Shown: positions 22,973 through 35,948, numbered from the stretch's first letter. The stretch: 64,000 bases of DNA from Diphasiastrum complanatum (GCA_029204225.1 CM055095.1:55021612-55085611), one strand, 5' to 3'. The notes: generated from the letters alone by a model not told the origin. Translations and numbers: made by a program.

Positions 22973-24813
22973 ATGGGGGCAAGCCGTTGGGATGCTTCAG
23001 CTTGAAGCTCCCGCACCTTTGTGGAGGCCTCAGTCAACACTTTGGAGAGGCTTTGAATATATTTGTTTAGGCCCTCCTCCTTCTGCTGTAGCTTGGCAAT
23101 CTCCTGGTGCCTTGCTTGTTCGTGTTGCTGAGCCAGAATCAGCTCTTGGTGCAGCTTGGTGAGGTCTGCTCGTAGCTGTGTATTACTCGTTGCCAGCTGT
23201 AGTACCCTGCTTTTCAGAATAGCTTTGGTCGCTACCGCATCCAGGATGTATTTTCCTAGAGTTTGGTATGCCATCGTTAGATCCGTGGGAGCAGCTGGTA
23301 CACTGGCACTGGCAAGGGCTTGTGTTGTATCGGCCCCGACAACTTGTGGAATTCCGTCGTCATTGTCTTCAATCATGTTTTCATTTGTCCTTATGCCATC
23401 TGGGGCGGTAGGGTCAGTCCGATCTGGTGATGTTACAAAAAATTGTTTGTACAAATGCGTCATCAGGCAACGGTTGGCTGCCCTCGGCAACCTTTGTTGG
23501 CGAAGCGGGTGGGGTGTGAGAAACAACTATGGATACATGGGTGAGGACGGTTTGTCCGAACGAGAGGATGGGAGGAATAGTGGGGAACTGAAGGGTGGTG
23601 TGGAGTATGGAAGAAGATGAGGATGGAGCAGAAAGTGTTTGGCGTGGGGGTGAAAAATTGATAACTTGCATCCATGCCAGAGTGTCGGGGGACAGTGGCG
23701 AATCAGAAGGATTGAATGTGAGAGGAGCAACGGTGGTGGCAGGAGTGATGGAGGATGCGATGGTGATGGATGGAGCAGTGGACACTAGCAGAGAAATAGG
23801 AGTGGTATCAATATAAGAAATGGGGATGGAGACAGAAACAGATGTGGATGGAACAGGAAGAGAGGTAGCGGCAACAGAAATTGGAGTGGGGGGTTGCACA
23901 GAAGAAGAAGTGGCGGTGGTTGATGGAGTGATAGTGTGGCAGTGGAGACACGTCTTTGGATAACAGGTGGAGATGTGGATGTAGAGGCAGTGCCACGCAT
24001 TCGTTTGTTGGTCGTTGTGTTAATGACTGCAGGTTGGGAGGAGGTCGATGCTTGAAATGGTGGGTAAAGGTTAGTATGTGACACAAGGGTAGACAAGAGG
24101 GATGAGTGTTGGAAACCGTGCACTTTTGTCTCGAGAAGTGCGCAGACAAAGTTACACAACAAGAGGCCTGCTGCTATGCGCTCACGGTTGTTGGGTTTGA
24201 TGGAGTTTGTTTGTTCTCGAATAAGGAAGCTATGCCAGTCGTATGGCACAATGGAGGGGTTAGGGAATTCTAGAAAGGATTCCACTATCTGACTCAGCAG
24301 CGTAGACAGGATTCTGTCCTTGCAAAATATTGAAATAACCAGAAAGTTATTCAACAGATGCGTAGCCGTCTGAATGACGGGTCCCGTGATAGCTTCTATC
24401 AGGTAGCCATTGTTAGTCTAGATGGGAATTTTTGGTGTGGTTTGGGTGAGGGATGGTTTGATCAGAGCCTTGGCGTGGCGATGGAAAATGGGTTGACGAT
24501 CACCGAACATAATGCCAATGGTGGCCATCGAGTCGGCATTAATCCTGACCTTGTACATGGTACCTTGGTACAGGAAGTGGAAATGAGCCTTGTCCTCATC
24601 CCAGGTGGTGTAAGCGTGAAGGGCGAGGCCCATGTTAATCTTAGAATGGAAGAGCGCCGAGTAAAAACCCATTGCTTCAAGGAGTGGGCTGGCTGTCTGC
24701 AGCCATGGTTGGATCAGAGTGTCAGAGGGTAGAGGCCAAATCTGCATGGCCTCGGGGATGTCACGCTGGATCACATGTTTGGCGCCAAAGTCTTCAGAGG
24801 ATGAGGAGGCGAT
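22973..24813 (-). pseudogene. element A accessory frame (post-pol), truncated
   Basis: On the minus strand the start region reads IQRDIPEAMQIWPLPSDTLI, aligned with B from 42794, but the start codon itself is ATC in A (24813-24811). The N-terminal globular part ends at a TAG (24420-24418) where B has CAG. The central helical part (VVPYDW-like region, reading IVPYDWHSFLIRE) lies at 24354-23950. A frameshift leads into a Ser/Thr/Pro-rich region (23899-23414), and another into a coiled-coil part (LHQELILAQQHEQARHQEIA) ending at 22973. The conserved C-terminal domain seen in B and C is missing. It is not similar to gag, pol or known enzymes. Athila-type elements carry an env-like frame here, but I see no clear signal peptide or membrane anchor. 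Confidence 0.7.
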
Positions 24814-25180
24814 GTTAGCAATGTTGATTAGTGGTCGAAAAAGTAGAAAAAACGGTGGAAAATGGAAAAAGATGTGGAAACAATAGAAAACTGAGAATAA
24901 TGAGTGTTGGAGGACAATGATTGTAGTTCAGAGCGCAGATCAGTGTTTAATATGAGCAGATTACAGTTGGTAGGAAGTTTGGTTGAAAACATAAAACCTG
25001 GTATTTTCAGTGGAAATTTTGGCAGAGGTTCGCTAGCAAAGGTGACAAATGACTCGAATTCAGCCCTTATATAGCGGAATTTAAAGTGCGTATTAGGTGA
25101 AAATTCACTATCCCTTGTTCAGTTCCACCCAAATTTCGGCAGGCACCTTCTTCACAAAATTCTAAGACCTCAAAGAAGTC

Positions 25181-25475
25181 TGTGAGAGTTCAGAAGGTGA
25201 TTTGACTGCTATGCGAAGGTTCTGCGAGGGTTCAGGCTGTCTGTGAGGGTTCACTCTCGCAGGAAGTGATCTCTCGCACAACTTGTTCTTGTGATTGGAT
25301 TTTCAAGACCAAACCATGTAGGCAGGCTAATTTTACTGCTCTGATTCCATTTAGGCACCTTGCGAGAGTTGGTAAGATGATCTTGATGCTCTGCGAGGGT
25401 TCTAAAAATTTTGCTTCTGGGAACTCTCGCATATACTAAAAAATGATTATACCTCCATCAGGAACTCTTGCAGAG
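25181..25475 (-). repeat. 14-bp motif array between pol and accessory frame of A
   Basis: About ten copies of TGCGAGRGTTC or its reverse complement GAACYCTCGCA lie here, for example at 25181-25191, 25211-25222, 25223-25233, 25242-25252, 25253-25263, 25361-25370, 25392-25402, 25421-25431 and 25462-25475. They occur in both orientations with irregular spacing. B has the corresponding array at 42197-42421. Confidence 0.85.
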
Positions 25476-25898
25476 ATTTTCATGGATGCATCTAGGTTAG
25501 ATCTGGTGACTGTCCAATTTTCAAGAGCTATCTCCCAGGGGATCTCAAAAAATCATGAAAAGAGTGCTCTTCAGAGTGTTTTTTGACAAGATCTCGAGAT
25601 TTTCTGATTTTTAAATTTTATAAACTGGTCATCAGCTTCATCCAGGCTTAATCTGACTGTTGGTAGTGCTCTGGAAGTTCTGATGGATTCTTGGCAGTAG
25701 ATCCATTAGTCAATCTGATGATATGCTTCCTTTTACCCTATCAAGATCTGAATTCTGATGGATTTTTCTGATCTTGCCAGATCTGGCTGAATCTTGATGG
25801 ATTTAGCTTGATTTGGCTTGATCTCCTTAGATCTAGCGGTGATGGCTGAGCAGATTAGCTTTTTTTTAACGTGCCACCCCCAATCTGGATCTGTCTCA

Positions 25899-28573
25899 CT
25901 ATGGTGGCCAGTACTTGTGCAATCGGCTACCGTTGATGGGTGTGTCGAATGGCGTCCCATCTAGCTTTTCTAAGTCCACGGTCCCATGATTAAGAATTTC
26001 CTTGATCCTATAAGGACCTTCGCCCGTGAATTTCAACTTCTCCTTGATCTCCTTGTTTTAACTTGTTTTATACATCAGGATCAAATCTCCTGAACGAAGA
26101 TCCTTCTTTTGTAATCTGCGATCATGCCAAGCTTTGCGTCTTTCCTTTTCAGCTACCAGTGCATGCACAGCTAGTAAGCGTGTTTCACAGAGTTTATGCA
26201 GAGCTTCGTGGAGTAGCTGTAGAGATTTGGACTCATTAAGACGTTGTGTGGTGGCAATCCTTAATGAAGGAACTAAAAACTCTACTAGCATCACACCATC
26301 CTGGCCATATACCAATTGAAAGGGTGTTTGATCAGTGCTCCCTTTATATGTTGTCTTGAATGCCCACAATGCAGCATGCAACTTGTGTTTCCAATCTGAT
26401 CTGCTAGCTTCAACTATTTTCGTGAGCACAGGATCTTATTGGACGATTATGCTTGCCCATTACCACGAGGATAATAAGACGTACTGGTTCTGTGGGTCAT
26501 GAAGAATTCCTCCAACAGGACCTTGATGGTCTCGTTGATAAAATGGCTTCCAGAATCACTGACTAGTTCCACCGGGCATCCGAAGCGCACAATGATATTT
26601 TCATAAAGGAACTTGGCAGTGGTCCTAGCATCAGCTACTCTTACTGCCTTGGCTTCGACCCATTTGGTGAGGTAGTCTGTGGCTACGATTATGTATTGAG
26701 CCTGGGAACTCCTTGCTGCAGGGTGAATTGGACCAATATAATCCAATCCCCATTTTTCGAACAGTGCTTGGGCTAAGACTGAGTGCAGTAGATCATAGTT
26801 CAATCTCGTTGGTCTCCTTGCCCTTTGGCACACATCGCACTTTTTCAAGTATTCCTTCGTGTCTTTATGAATCGTTGGCCACCAACATCCTGATTGTAGG
26901 ATCTTGCGAACTGTAATGTCAAATGCAAAATGACCTCCACCCATGCCTTCATGTGAAAGCGAAATGATCTGGGTGGTCTCATGAGGAAGAATACACCGCC
27001 GAAGAATTCCGTCTGGACCTCTTCGGTACAACTGGCCGACAATCAACTGATAAGGTCTAGCCTTCAAGATCAATTTCTGTTGTTCCGCCTTTGGTAGTGA
27101 TTTGTCTGGTTGGCCCCGCATTAGATATTCAAGAATGTCGGCAGCCCATTCTGGTACTGTATCCACGTAAAATAAGGCAGCATATGCCAGCTCATCGTCG
27201 AGTTGGGTTGCAATCTCCTTTCCCTTGATTTGTGACACATGATCTGCCATGTAGTGTTGTTTTCCCTTGCGAACTACTATCCGAAAATCAAATTCCAACA
27301 ACAAAATGAGCCATCTAGTGATTCTCCCGGTGTTGCAAGTTTTATTAACAAGATATAACAAGGGTTGATGGTCCGTATAAAAAGCAAAAAGTGTCGCCAT
27401 CAAATAGTGTCGAGACTTCTTAACCGCATAGATCATTGCCAATGTTTCCCGCTCTGTGGTTGAATAATTCATTTCGGCATCACTAAGCTGTCGGCTTGCA
27501 AATCGGATTGGAAAATACTTTTTGTGTTCACCTGGCTGGGTTAAGACTGCTCCAACTGCATACTTTGATGCGTCCGTATGCACGTGGAACTCAATGGACC
27601 AATTGGGTGGTCGTAAGATTGGTGCTGAGACCAATGCATTCTTAATCTACTGGAAAGCCTTTAGAGCTTTCTCATTCCAATGTGGATCCGTTGTGAGCTT
27701 GTAAATTGGTCTGGCTAACTCCGCGAAATCAAGAATGAAGATCCTATAATAGTTAGCATGACCCATGAAAATGTAGACCTCGCGGATCATCCCCGGTGGT
27801 GGTAGATCAATAATGATCCTGATGTTTGATAGATTTGTGGCGATCCCGTGTCTTGACACTATATGGCTGAGTATCAAGCCATGTGTCACCCAGAGTTGAC
27901 ATTTTTCTGGATTCAGGGAGATCTGGTATTCGCAGCATTTTCGTAGCACCTTCTCCAAATTGGATAAGTGTTCTGAATCTTGTCCATGCATGCATGGATT
28001 GTCCAAGAAAATTTTCAGAAATTTTTGCAAATAATCATTGAATGCTGTCTGCATGACTCGTTGGAAAGTGCTTGGGACATTGCAAAGTCCGAATGGCATT
28101 ACTTTATAGGCATAAGTTCCTCATTCCGTGGCGAATGTTGTCTTGTGCTAGTCCTGGGGGGCTATTTTCACCTAGTTGTAGCCGCTGAAGCCGTCTAGAA
28201 AACTGTAGGCTTCGTCGCCAGCTACTCTATCAAGGACACTTTCCGTAAATGGTAAAGTAAAATGGTCCTTTTTGGTGATTGCATTAAGCGCCTTCAGATT
28301 CACACAGATCCGCATTTTGCCATTCTTCTTGGGTACTATAACTATCGGCGATACCCATTTCATGTGCTCGATTTCATAAATGAAATCTGCATCCATAAGC
28401 TTCTGCAACTCTTGCTTGATCAGTTCTGTATAATTCGGGTTGCAGCGGTAGTAACGGCTTACCTTGGGGACTGCTCCGTCCACCAAAGGTATGGTGTGTT
28501 GGACTATTGTTGGTGGAATGCCCTTTAGATCAGTATAGCTCCAGGCAAAACAACCTTTATATTCCACCAACAA
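25899..28573 (-). pseudogene. element A pol: RT, RNase H, integrase
   Basis: On the minus strand: RT N-terminus (CFAWSYTDLKGIPPTIVQHT; MRICVNLKALN) from 28573, RT palm (MPFGLCNVPSTFQRVMQ) from 28099, RNase H (FHVHTDASKYAVGAVLTQPG; FYTDHQPLLYL) from 27634, integrase zinc site and core (DVCQRARRPTR; KWGLDYIGP; VSDSGSHFINETI) to 26447, and the integrase C-terminus (KLKFTGEGPYRIKEILNHGT...HKYWPP) to the TAG at 25901-25899. Stops at 28174 and 28150 and a TGA near 28120 interrupt the RT, and there are frame changes near 27640 and 26440. The catalytic position in the RT palm reads FLDN rather than YxDD. The family resembles Athila/Tat (non-chromodomain) gypsy polymerases. Confidence 0.88.
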
Positions 28574-28799
28574 GGATCGTAGTCTCTTGAACTACATGGG
28601 TGTTAACTACTCTCCCACATGAACTATCCTTTCTTCTTCTCTTGGTTCCGCAAGATTCATCGGCAATGTTCACGCAGGTCTCTCGAAGACTTGTTCCACT
28701 GGTGCCTGACTTTGATCAGGTTCTTGTTGGGCTTGCGGCATCATGATTACCACGTCGTCCAATGTATAATTCTTGAAAGTATCAGGCATCTCGTGAACT

Positions 28800-31243
28800 G
28801 GAGCTCATCGAAATTCCTCTTTCAGCATATTGATCTTGGTCTGACTGGTCATTTTTTTATTTTCTGTCATCTGTGTAGAAGATGACGTTGTATCCGAGTC
28901 CAACTTGATTGACTTCAAGGAATCCAACACCTTCTTTTTGCTCCTTTTTGTCATTTTGGTGGGTTTATCCTTGTTGTCTTTCTTCAGGGCTACTGTGACA
29001 TTCGCCTCATGGTTGCGAATATCAACGTCTACTGTAGCTATTGCCTCTTCGGGTAGGTCACTCCATCGGATCACCTGGTTGTAGCGTTACTTCAACTAAT
29101 TCTTCTTATTCGCAGGTGCCTTGGGTGGTTCGATCCTTGAGACTTTCGCTTGTGGTGCAATCTGCAGTAGTTCTCCGAGTGGTAAACTAAGATGGCTTGA
29201 TAGCAAGAGTGTGAGCCTTTCAGTGCGTGGTATGTGAAAAGGTGGTTCATGTTGCTGCAACCGATCATTCTGATCAGTGCGCAGTGGTGAGCCTGTTTGT
29301 CGTTTCCGTTCGACACCGACTAGAGGTTCTTTGGGATTGTTTCGTTCTTGCTATTTTTACTCCTCTTGTGTTTTTTGTACCCAGTGTCTTATTTTCTGGT
29401 ACTGTCTTCTCTCTTCCCTCACATTTGGATATGGCGCTGAAGTTGAGGGCTGGTCGTTAGTGATTGATGGTGGTGGTGAGGGAGCTACTTCCTTCCTCTT
29501 CTGTGCTCACGTAACAGCTAACACATGAGCGTGGTCTTGTCGACCTTTCGATGGCATCCCTGCTGGAACTACTGGTTGCTGTATGCCAATTAGGTAAAGA
29601 GGTGCACTGGTTCCAGGTCTAAATGGACAATTCTTGAAACAGTTTCCATAATCTCAATCCCGACAGGAGGTTGTATATTGTCCCTTGTAGGGACATTCTG
29701 CAATTCTGTGTCCCTCGTCGCATCCGTAGCAGCCGTAATTTCTTCCACCTTGACCTTGAGTTTGAACTGCATAGGCCGAAACATATTCATTTATGGTAGG
29801 ATCCATAAAGGGTTCATCTGGTCCGGACTGCTGCTGCTCAGGTTGAGGTGGCATTTGCATTTCTTGTTCCGCTGTTGTCAGGTTTACATGGGCCACTTGT
29901 TGATTGGCTGGCCCTGGTGGAGCAGGTAAGGCCATGCGTTGTGGTTGATTGGGTGCGCCGTATCTAGGTATTGCGTTAGATGCCCCTTGATGATATGGAT
30001 AAGAAGTCTGATAAGGACTTATCTTCTATTGAACAGCTCTGGGGTTAAACGGGCAAAATGTTGTATTATAGATGACATAATCTATGTGTCAGTCTCAGAT
30101 TTTGCTTTAGGACTGGACACTCATTTGTTGTATGGTTTTGCGTGCATACTGAACACCATACAATTTCCCATCGAGGATACTGCAGCTGGTTTGGTTCCGG
30201 TTGATGTGGAGTTACTGCTACAGTTTCTTGTAAGGCCTTCAATTTCTGGTCAAACTGCACCGTAAGTTGTTCCATCTGCTGTTTGTGTAAAATTGTTATT
30301 TGCTCCAACAGCAGTTCTGTGGATAGAGTGGATGTATTTGATGATTATGATGCGATCGAGGGAGTAGGAGTGTGGGTGGAAGGATATTCGTCGTCAGATC
30401 CCTCATCCTCTTCCCTGATGGCATCTTCCATAGCTTCTTGCAGGGTAGCATACGGCTCCCGTCGTTTCAGTTCTCTTCTGATGCTTCGTGGTAATACGGC
30501 TAGGAACCGCATGATCACCACATGATCGGGATTCAGGACTGCACTGCACTCAGATCGTAGGTGTTTGACCCGTTCAATATAGTCCCAGACCCTTTCTCGT
30601 TTTCCCATCTTGACTTTGCTCAGCAGGAGAAACGGGTCTTCCAGGAACTTCCTTGGCTTAAAGCGCGTAATGAGAGCCGCTTTAACCGCTTCCCAAGTGG
30701 ATTTCTCTTCCTCTGACAGGATAAAAAACCAATCATGAGCCATTGCAAGTAAGGACATAGGGAATAACATCAGCTTCTCTGCAGGTGTCTGTTCGTCGTA
30801 TATTTTACAAGCTTGTTCGTAGATCTAGAGGAATCGGATGGGATCTGATGATCCATCGTATTTTGGTATCTCCATCCGTGGTGCTCTTCGAACTATATGC
30901 AAGGGTGCGACAGGTCCGGGTTGGCCCATTGGATCCATTGGTGCTGGTTTCGGTTCAGCCTCTTGTTGCATAACTGCTAATCTGGGAAGGTGTGGTGTCT
31001 GATTTGCTATCCTACACGTTATTGATTGTCCCGATCTCAGATTCATCCGATGGTGGGTTCCAAAGTGATTGGATCTTGCTTATACAGTAGGATGCAGTCT
31101 GGATCTTCAAGAATCTGATCGATCTGATCAGCTGGAATGAATTTTAGGCCTTTTACGGTGGTTTTTCCTTGATAACGTTTTACTCCTTGCACTGATTGAC
31201 CTGAGATTTTGACAGTAGCTGGATCTGATGCAGATCTTTCCAC
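28800..31243 (-). pseudogene. element A gag with zinc knuckles and linker to pol
   Basis: On the minus strand: an N-terminal frame from 31243, a segment reading MEIPKYDGSSDPIRFL that ends at a TAG (30827-30825) where C has CAG, then the capsid-like retrotransposon gag domain (ALITRFKPRKFLEDPFLLLS; VWDYIERVKHLRSECSAVL) at 30770-30345. Two zinc knuckles of C-x2-C-x3-H-x4-C form follow (CSVCTQNHTTNEC near 30155; CYGCDEGHRIAEC near 29731). A lysine-rich linker at 29074-28805 leads to pol. No protease D-S/T-G motif is found. The open blocks are separated by stops and frame changes. Confidence 0.8.
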
Positions 31244-31249
31244 TGATCT

Positions 31250-32045
31250 GGTCTACGAGGGTTATCTTGTGCAAGGGTTGGCTGTGCGAGGATTTTTTAG
31301 CTATTTTTGCAGGTAAAAAACTTGATATCTTTTAGATCTTTGGGAAGTAACTATTGCAAGCTTCATAGTAGCTGGATCTAGGTCGGATCTCACTATAGAA
31401 TTCTCTACGAGAGTTAACTCTCGCAAGAAGTGAAAATTTCACTGTCTGCGAGAGTTCAAAATCACTTTTTGTGCTTGATCTTCACCAGATCTTCATACTA
31501 ACTCTCGCAGGCTTCATCACAGATGTAATTTGACATTCTGAATCGATTGAGAGGGTCTGCGAGAATTTTAAGTGGAAGGATTTGCTGGATCTTCACTTTT
31601 TAGTAATTTTTTAGCACTTAAATCCAATTTTCTGCTCATGGGAATCAAATCAACTCTCTCAAGCTCTTATGTGTCTTGGTCTCACTGAGATGGAACTTTA
31701 GAATCCTCTACGAGAGTTCTTGACCACTGGAACTGAAAATCTCACTGTCTGCGAGGGTTCAGTGGTACTTTCCCATCTTTTTTTTCACTGGGAACTCTCG
31801 CACAGGCACTTAATCATCAAACTAACTCTCACAAGTTTCTCTGTGTCCTGGTCTCACTAAGATGGAACTTCGGAGGGCTCTGCGAGAGTTCTTATGAAGA
31901 TTTGGTTTTTTTCAAGGGTTTTTTGAGTTTTTTTATGATTTTTCTCTTATTTCTACAATCTGCTTAGGACTAAGTCTCGCAGGCTTCTATGCAGGTCTGT
32001 GACAGTACCTTGGAGCTGCTGCCAGTCATGCAAGGGTTAATTTCC
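31250..32045 (-). repeat. 14-bp motif array in the leader of A
   Basis: About a dozen copies of the same motif as at 25181-25475 (GAACYCTCGCA/TGCGAGRGTTC) lie between the primer site and gag, for example near 31408-31427 (two facing copies), 31444, 31499, 31556, 31697, 31749, 31791, 31823, 31878 and 31974. Both orientations occur and spacing is irregular. Confidence 0.85.
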
Positions 32046-32330
32046 ACTAATTATGGAGATATAAGAATCTGATGAGGTTTTTGGCTCTTTTTCCCTCCAA
32101 AATGCAGATTGGTGTGTTTCTTGAGTTTTTTGGAAGATTGGTTTGGGTTTCAAGCCCTTTGAGGTTGTTTAGGGCCTCCTCTACCCACTCACACCTCCTC
32201 CGCTAGCTGTGAACAGTCCAAATACAGAAAAATACAGAAAACTAATTCTAAACTCCCAAAAATCTACCTAAACTACTCTAAAAAGCAGGAAAATAGCTAA
32301 AATGCAACTAAACTAGTTAGTGAAAATCTA

Positions 32331-32348
32331 TCCCTGGCAACGGCGCCA
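32331..32348 (-). other. primer-binding site of A, tRNA-Asp type
   Basis: The minus strand reads TGGCGCCGTTGCCAGGGA, matching 17 of 18 bases of the complement of the plant tRNA-Asp 3' end. This primer is used by Athila-type elements. Confidence 0.9.
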
Positions 32349-32349
32349 C

Positions 32350-33152
32350 TGTGGGGTCGAAGGTCTCTCATAGTATAGCCCTTCTGCCTATCAACAAAGG
32401 TCAGATCACTGGATAGGTGTCTAACTATGCATAGATGCTACTTTTTGTTAATTTCCTACTTTCTCCCTTAACTCTACTCACCACTATACTACTCATCTTT
32501 AACTCTACTCCTCTACACCTACATTCATCATAGTTTTGGTTGAAGAGAAGGAATGGAGAACAAGAGATTGAGAAGGGAAGAGAAAGAGAGAGATAGAGAG
32601 TGAGGGTGGAGGTTAGCTCAAATGCTCCTTATGCTTGCTAATGGAAAAACATTCACTATGGCAAACAATAAACATGGAAATAGAAAGCAATGGAAAACAC
32701 AATCAAGAGAAATAGCAAATGAGGATGCTTCTCTTTAAAAAATGGTAGAGTTTCCTCCTTCTCATTTAGCATGGAAATAGTGTACAAATGGTGCCTTTTT
32801 ATAAAATGGGAAAGGCCCTTGCCCCTCAATCTTATTGGCTAATATTCACAATGATCCTATCCATTCATCTTGGACCCAACTTGATCCAAGGGTCCACAAA
32901 AAGTACATTAGAAAATCACAAGATTCATGTGAGTCCCAATTTGGACCCAACTCTAAAAAGTGATCTCTAAGTTTAAAAATGGCATTAGGCCTCTAGTTTT
33001 ATTTTAATTACAAGGCCCAAGTCAAGTTTATTTTATTTACAACTTCAATTGCGTGCTCATTGGGCCATGGGCTTATACACGTAGGATGCCATGCCCTCAC
33101 AACACATTTTATTGTAGGATTTTATTTATTTACACTTTGTTGGAAATACCTC
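32350..33152 (-). repeat. 5' LTR of element A
   Basis: This sequence is found inverted at 45966-46738 (LTR of B). Shared blocks include GGTATTYCCAACAAAGTG at the LTR start, CAATCTTATTGGCTAATATT, TTTTATAAAATGG and the end AGACCTTCGA. TTTTATAAAA near 32795-32805 may be the core promoter. Confidence 0.85.
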
Positions 33153-33295
33153 AGACGTCAAAGACAGCCATCGTCTGATCAAAAACTGAGGAGTCATAGA
33201 CGTCCCTGTTTTGATCAGAGTGAGTATACAAGCACGATCAGACAACAATGAAAGTGCTTTTAAACACAACAAGCATTCATCTACGTTTTTTAGCG

Positions 33296-34730
33296 CAGGT
33301 ATCCCAAAGGGACCCAGGAACCACGACTTAGCTTTCCAGCCTTCAACTCTTGCCATCCAAATCGACTTGACATACACGCAGCCAACTCGCCAACAACGAT
33401 CAGACTTAACCAACTTGAAGTTCCGAAACCAACATTGAGATCCAACCTGGTGCCATGCCAGATCGGGGGTCCCGATGTGGGTGACTTCCCTCCAAGCAAG
33501 CCGCCCGACATACATCAAACTTAACCAACTCGAAGCTTCGTTACAATTGAGTAACATCCATTCCAAGCAAGCGGTCTGACTTACATCAAACTTAACCAAC
33601 TGACACGAGTGCTGGAAGCCAACCTGGCACCACGCCAGACTGGACAACCATAAACAGATAACTTCCACCCAAGCAAGCCATCCAACTCAGCCGACAGGTT
33701 AGAGCTCGTTCCCCAAGTGCTTAACCCATTCACGTTCATGCAAGGAAGACTCAGAATCACAAGCCGCATTAGATATGAAGACAACCAATTCCTAGACCAT
33801 AGCATACCGCTAGTGCCACGGACCGAATGGTCCCGACGACATACCGCTGGCATCCTGGGATACGACCCTTACTATGTGCCAGATCAAAAAGTTTGAACCG
33901 GGCTTACAACTGGCGCTTTTACCGAACACTGAAACCCAGAAGGTAATCAGAGTCAATTTGAGAAAAATCCCATTTTATTAATAAATCTGAGAAGGTTACA
34001 TTTCAAGTGTGTGATCCACCCTAGTCTTCGGGGCGCTCGCATGCCAAGGCGGGCGCCAGGACAACATTCCAGCAAGGGAGGCTGAGACTTAGTTGGCTCC
34101 AGATTTGATCAGTTCCAGATAGGTATCAGGCCTCCCTGAGCCAAAGGATTTATCGTTTGATTGCCCACTTTATGGTCCACTCCATGCCTTGATGCTTTTG
34201 CACCTTGATTTCTCTCCTTGTCCCAGCCTGATCTTGATACTTTTCCTTTTTGGCTCTTTAAGGTAGGAAAAGATTGAGTACTCCGCAATGCACCTCTCAC
34301 TTAGTTTGAAATAGCTGTCTTTGAATCAGTCCAAATGTAACCATTGACCTCGTGGAGAGCCAAGGAGTCGCACCACTTTGATCCGCATCCAAACTATCTC
34401 TTCGCATTTTTTTGAAGTACCATGTTCATCGCGCAAAACTTGACTTTCACAATTCCATCACTGGTCAGTTGCCTTTCAATACAAACTATCCCATAGCGTT
34501 CGTTCGAAGTACCAAATCTTTCGTGCAAGACTCAACTTTCACAGTTCTTTCGTTGATCAGCTGCTTTACACATGACACAAGTCAGCATACTCATTATGTC
34601 TCCTCATCATTGCTGGTCCAGAGAAAGCCTATAACAAGCTTTCCTTTCCTCAACAAAAAACTTGTCAACTTATTAGGTCCAAAGTTTGCCAGTCTCCTTG
34701 TATGAGTATGGCTAGGTCACCTTGAATTTG
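33296..34730 (-). repeat. probable 3' LTR of a non-coding gypsy derivative (element E)
   Basis: The block at 33297-33367 (GCAGGTATCCCAAAGGGA...CTCTTGCCATCCAAAT) recurs at 35952-36026, directly beside a primer site, so it is an LTR end. TTAATAAATCTGAGAAGGTTACATTT near 33973 resembles, on the minus strand, the polyadenylation region of the 7126-8043 LTR. The LTR start is uncertain; a G-rich tract on the minus strand (ACGGGGGCAAATTC, near 34730) is a candidate polypurine tract. Confidence 0.5.
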
Positions 34731-35473
34731 CCCCCGTTTTGATCAACTTTCATTCAAAATTTGCCCCAAGAGAGAGGTTTGTGTGATAGTCCCTTCCACT
34801 TATAAAATCAACCAGACTTAGAGTAGAGATCTCAGACAAAAAGTCTTTCCAACACTTTGCTTCCCATCCGCTAGGATTATGGCTTGATCCAACTTGTTGC
34901 CAATCTCTAAAGAGGATCCTAGTCTTTTCCCCTTTGAGGAAAAACCCAACTGATACTGGATATTACCCCTGCTCAGTGAGTTTCAGTTTCGAAGGCGGCC
35001 ATCCCAAATGAAGACCAACTGCTCCATAGAAGATCTCCCTTGACATTGCTCTTTCCAACTTTTAACTTCCTGCTTGCGTCTGCCGGCGTCGTCGCAAATG
35101 AAACTAACCAAAGAAACAGGCTAGCCATCCATCCTTTGCAAACATCCAGTTGTTTTGTTGCCGTTCACATGCGAGTACTTGAACTGCGAATCCGCCCCAC
35201 AGATTCTGTAGTCCTCTTTGTTTGATGGTGTCAGCCAGGTTCCTTCTCAAGCCATCAGCTCCTTGTATCACAAGAAATCATGCAAACCAGTCAAAGCACG
35301 AATACTAATACTCACCACGAATACATACAAGCAAGACACTCAGGCAAGTGTACTAACAGGTAACAAAGACAAGGTCCCTCTTTGAGATAGTCCTGCCAAA
35401 GGACCTTTGCCTGGCCGTGCCCATACAGATCGATCATAGAATCAACTCGTAAAGAACACCCATCCAACTATTC

Positions 35474-35858
35474 GTGCTTTCACCATTAAGTAGCACATTG
35501 CCTCATTCACGCCCCACCAAATCTGGTCAATATCCCTTATAACTAAACGATCGGCAGCTATCCCGCATTGGCAACTAACCACCCGTGCTTTACACCCAAA
35601 TTCGAGCAGCATCTCTGTATCAATGGTTAACCAGTATAGTTCGAATATGTCGCCCCACACCCCAAAAGGCACAGACCGTGCTTTCACCTACCTAGCCAGC
35701 ACTTTGCCTCATCTGTCGTACATGCAGACAACGCCAGGCCCGAACCGCGGGAACTGACCGTGCTTACACCTCGAGGGCAGCACTTTGACTCATCAAGTCT
35801 CCCGTTCTGCCGACCACCCCAACCGTGGATGCACCCGTGCTTACACTATGGGCAGCAC
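35474..35858 (-). repeat. hairpin array of element E, five units
   Basis: Units lie at 35837-35858, 35760-35783, 35678-35702, 35585-35611 and 35474-35496, in the same order and spacing as at 8135-8520. The last has one G-to-A change in its inner region, with the outer stem kept. Confidence 0.85.
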
Positions 35859-35934
35859 CTTGCACAACAATTGTCTTGATGAACTCCAAACAGTGGCCAT
35901 TTCCATGAGATCCGCATAGCTAACCAGCCAGTCG

Positions 35935-35946
35935 GCTCTGATACCA
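35935..35946 (-). other. primer-binding site of element E
   Basis: On the minus strand TGGTATCAGAGC follows the LTR end GCGATACA with the same TG spacer as in the 7126 element. Confidence 0.9.
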
Positions 35947-35948
35947 CA

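Larger units (their letters stand above)
22973..33152 (-). mobile_element. Athila/Tat-like Ty3/gypsy element A (3' truncated)
   Basis: Read on the minus strand, the order is LTR (33152-32350), tRNA-Asp primer site, non-coding leader with 14-bp motifs, gag, pol, a second motif array and an accessory frame that is cut off at 22973. Pol lacks a chromodomain. Element B at 41.9-46.7 kb is a close sister in the opposite orientation, giving large inverted repeats. Gag and pol carry stops and frameshifts, so A cannot act alone. The missing 3' LTR was lost at the junction at 22973. Confidence 0.9.
34734..35946 (-). mobile_element. element E interior: non-coding gypsy derivative (LARD-like)
   Basis: Read on the minus strand it starts with a primer site (35946-35935, TGGTATCAGAGC), then five GTGCT...AGCAC hairpins (35858-35474), then more than 700 bp without protein homology. 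It shares the leader, but no gag or pol, with the gypsy element at 7126. It is best viewed as a large retrotransposon derivative dependent on proteins from autonomous relatives. About 745 bp of it are repeated in inverse orientation at 36200-36945. Confidence 0.7.

Noticed and set aside
23156-23620. Long frames antisense to the accessory gene (also 44088-44450 and 43551-44012)
   Set aside because: They are shadows of the accessory frame, open because of its biased Ser/Thr/Pro codons. The sense reading aligns between A, B and C.
33126-33668. 180-codon minus-strand frame
   Set aside because: It lies in the LTR of element E, is Trp/Cys/Ser-rich with no recognisable motif, and the matching LTR part at 35952-36026 does not preserve it.
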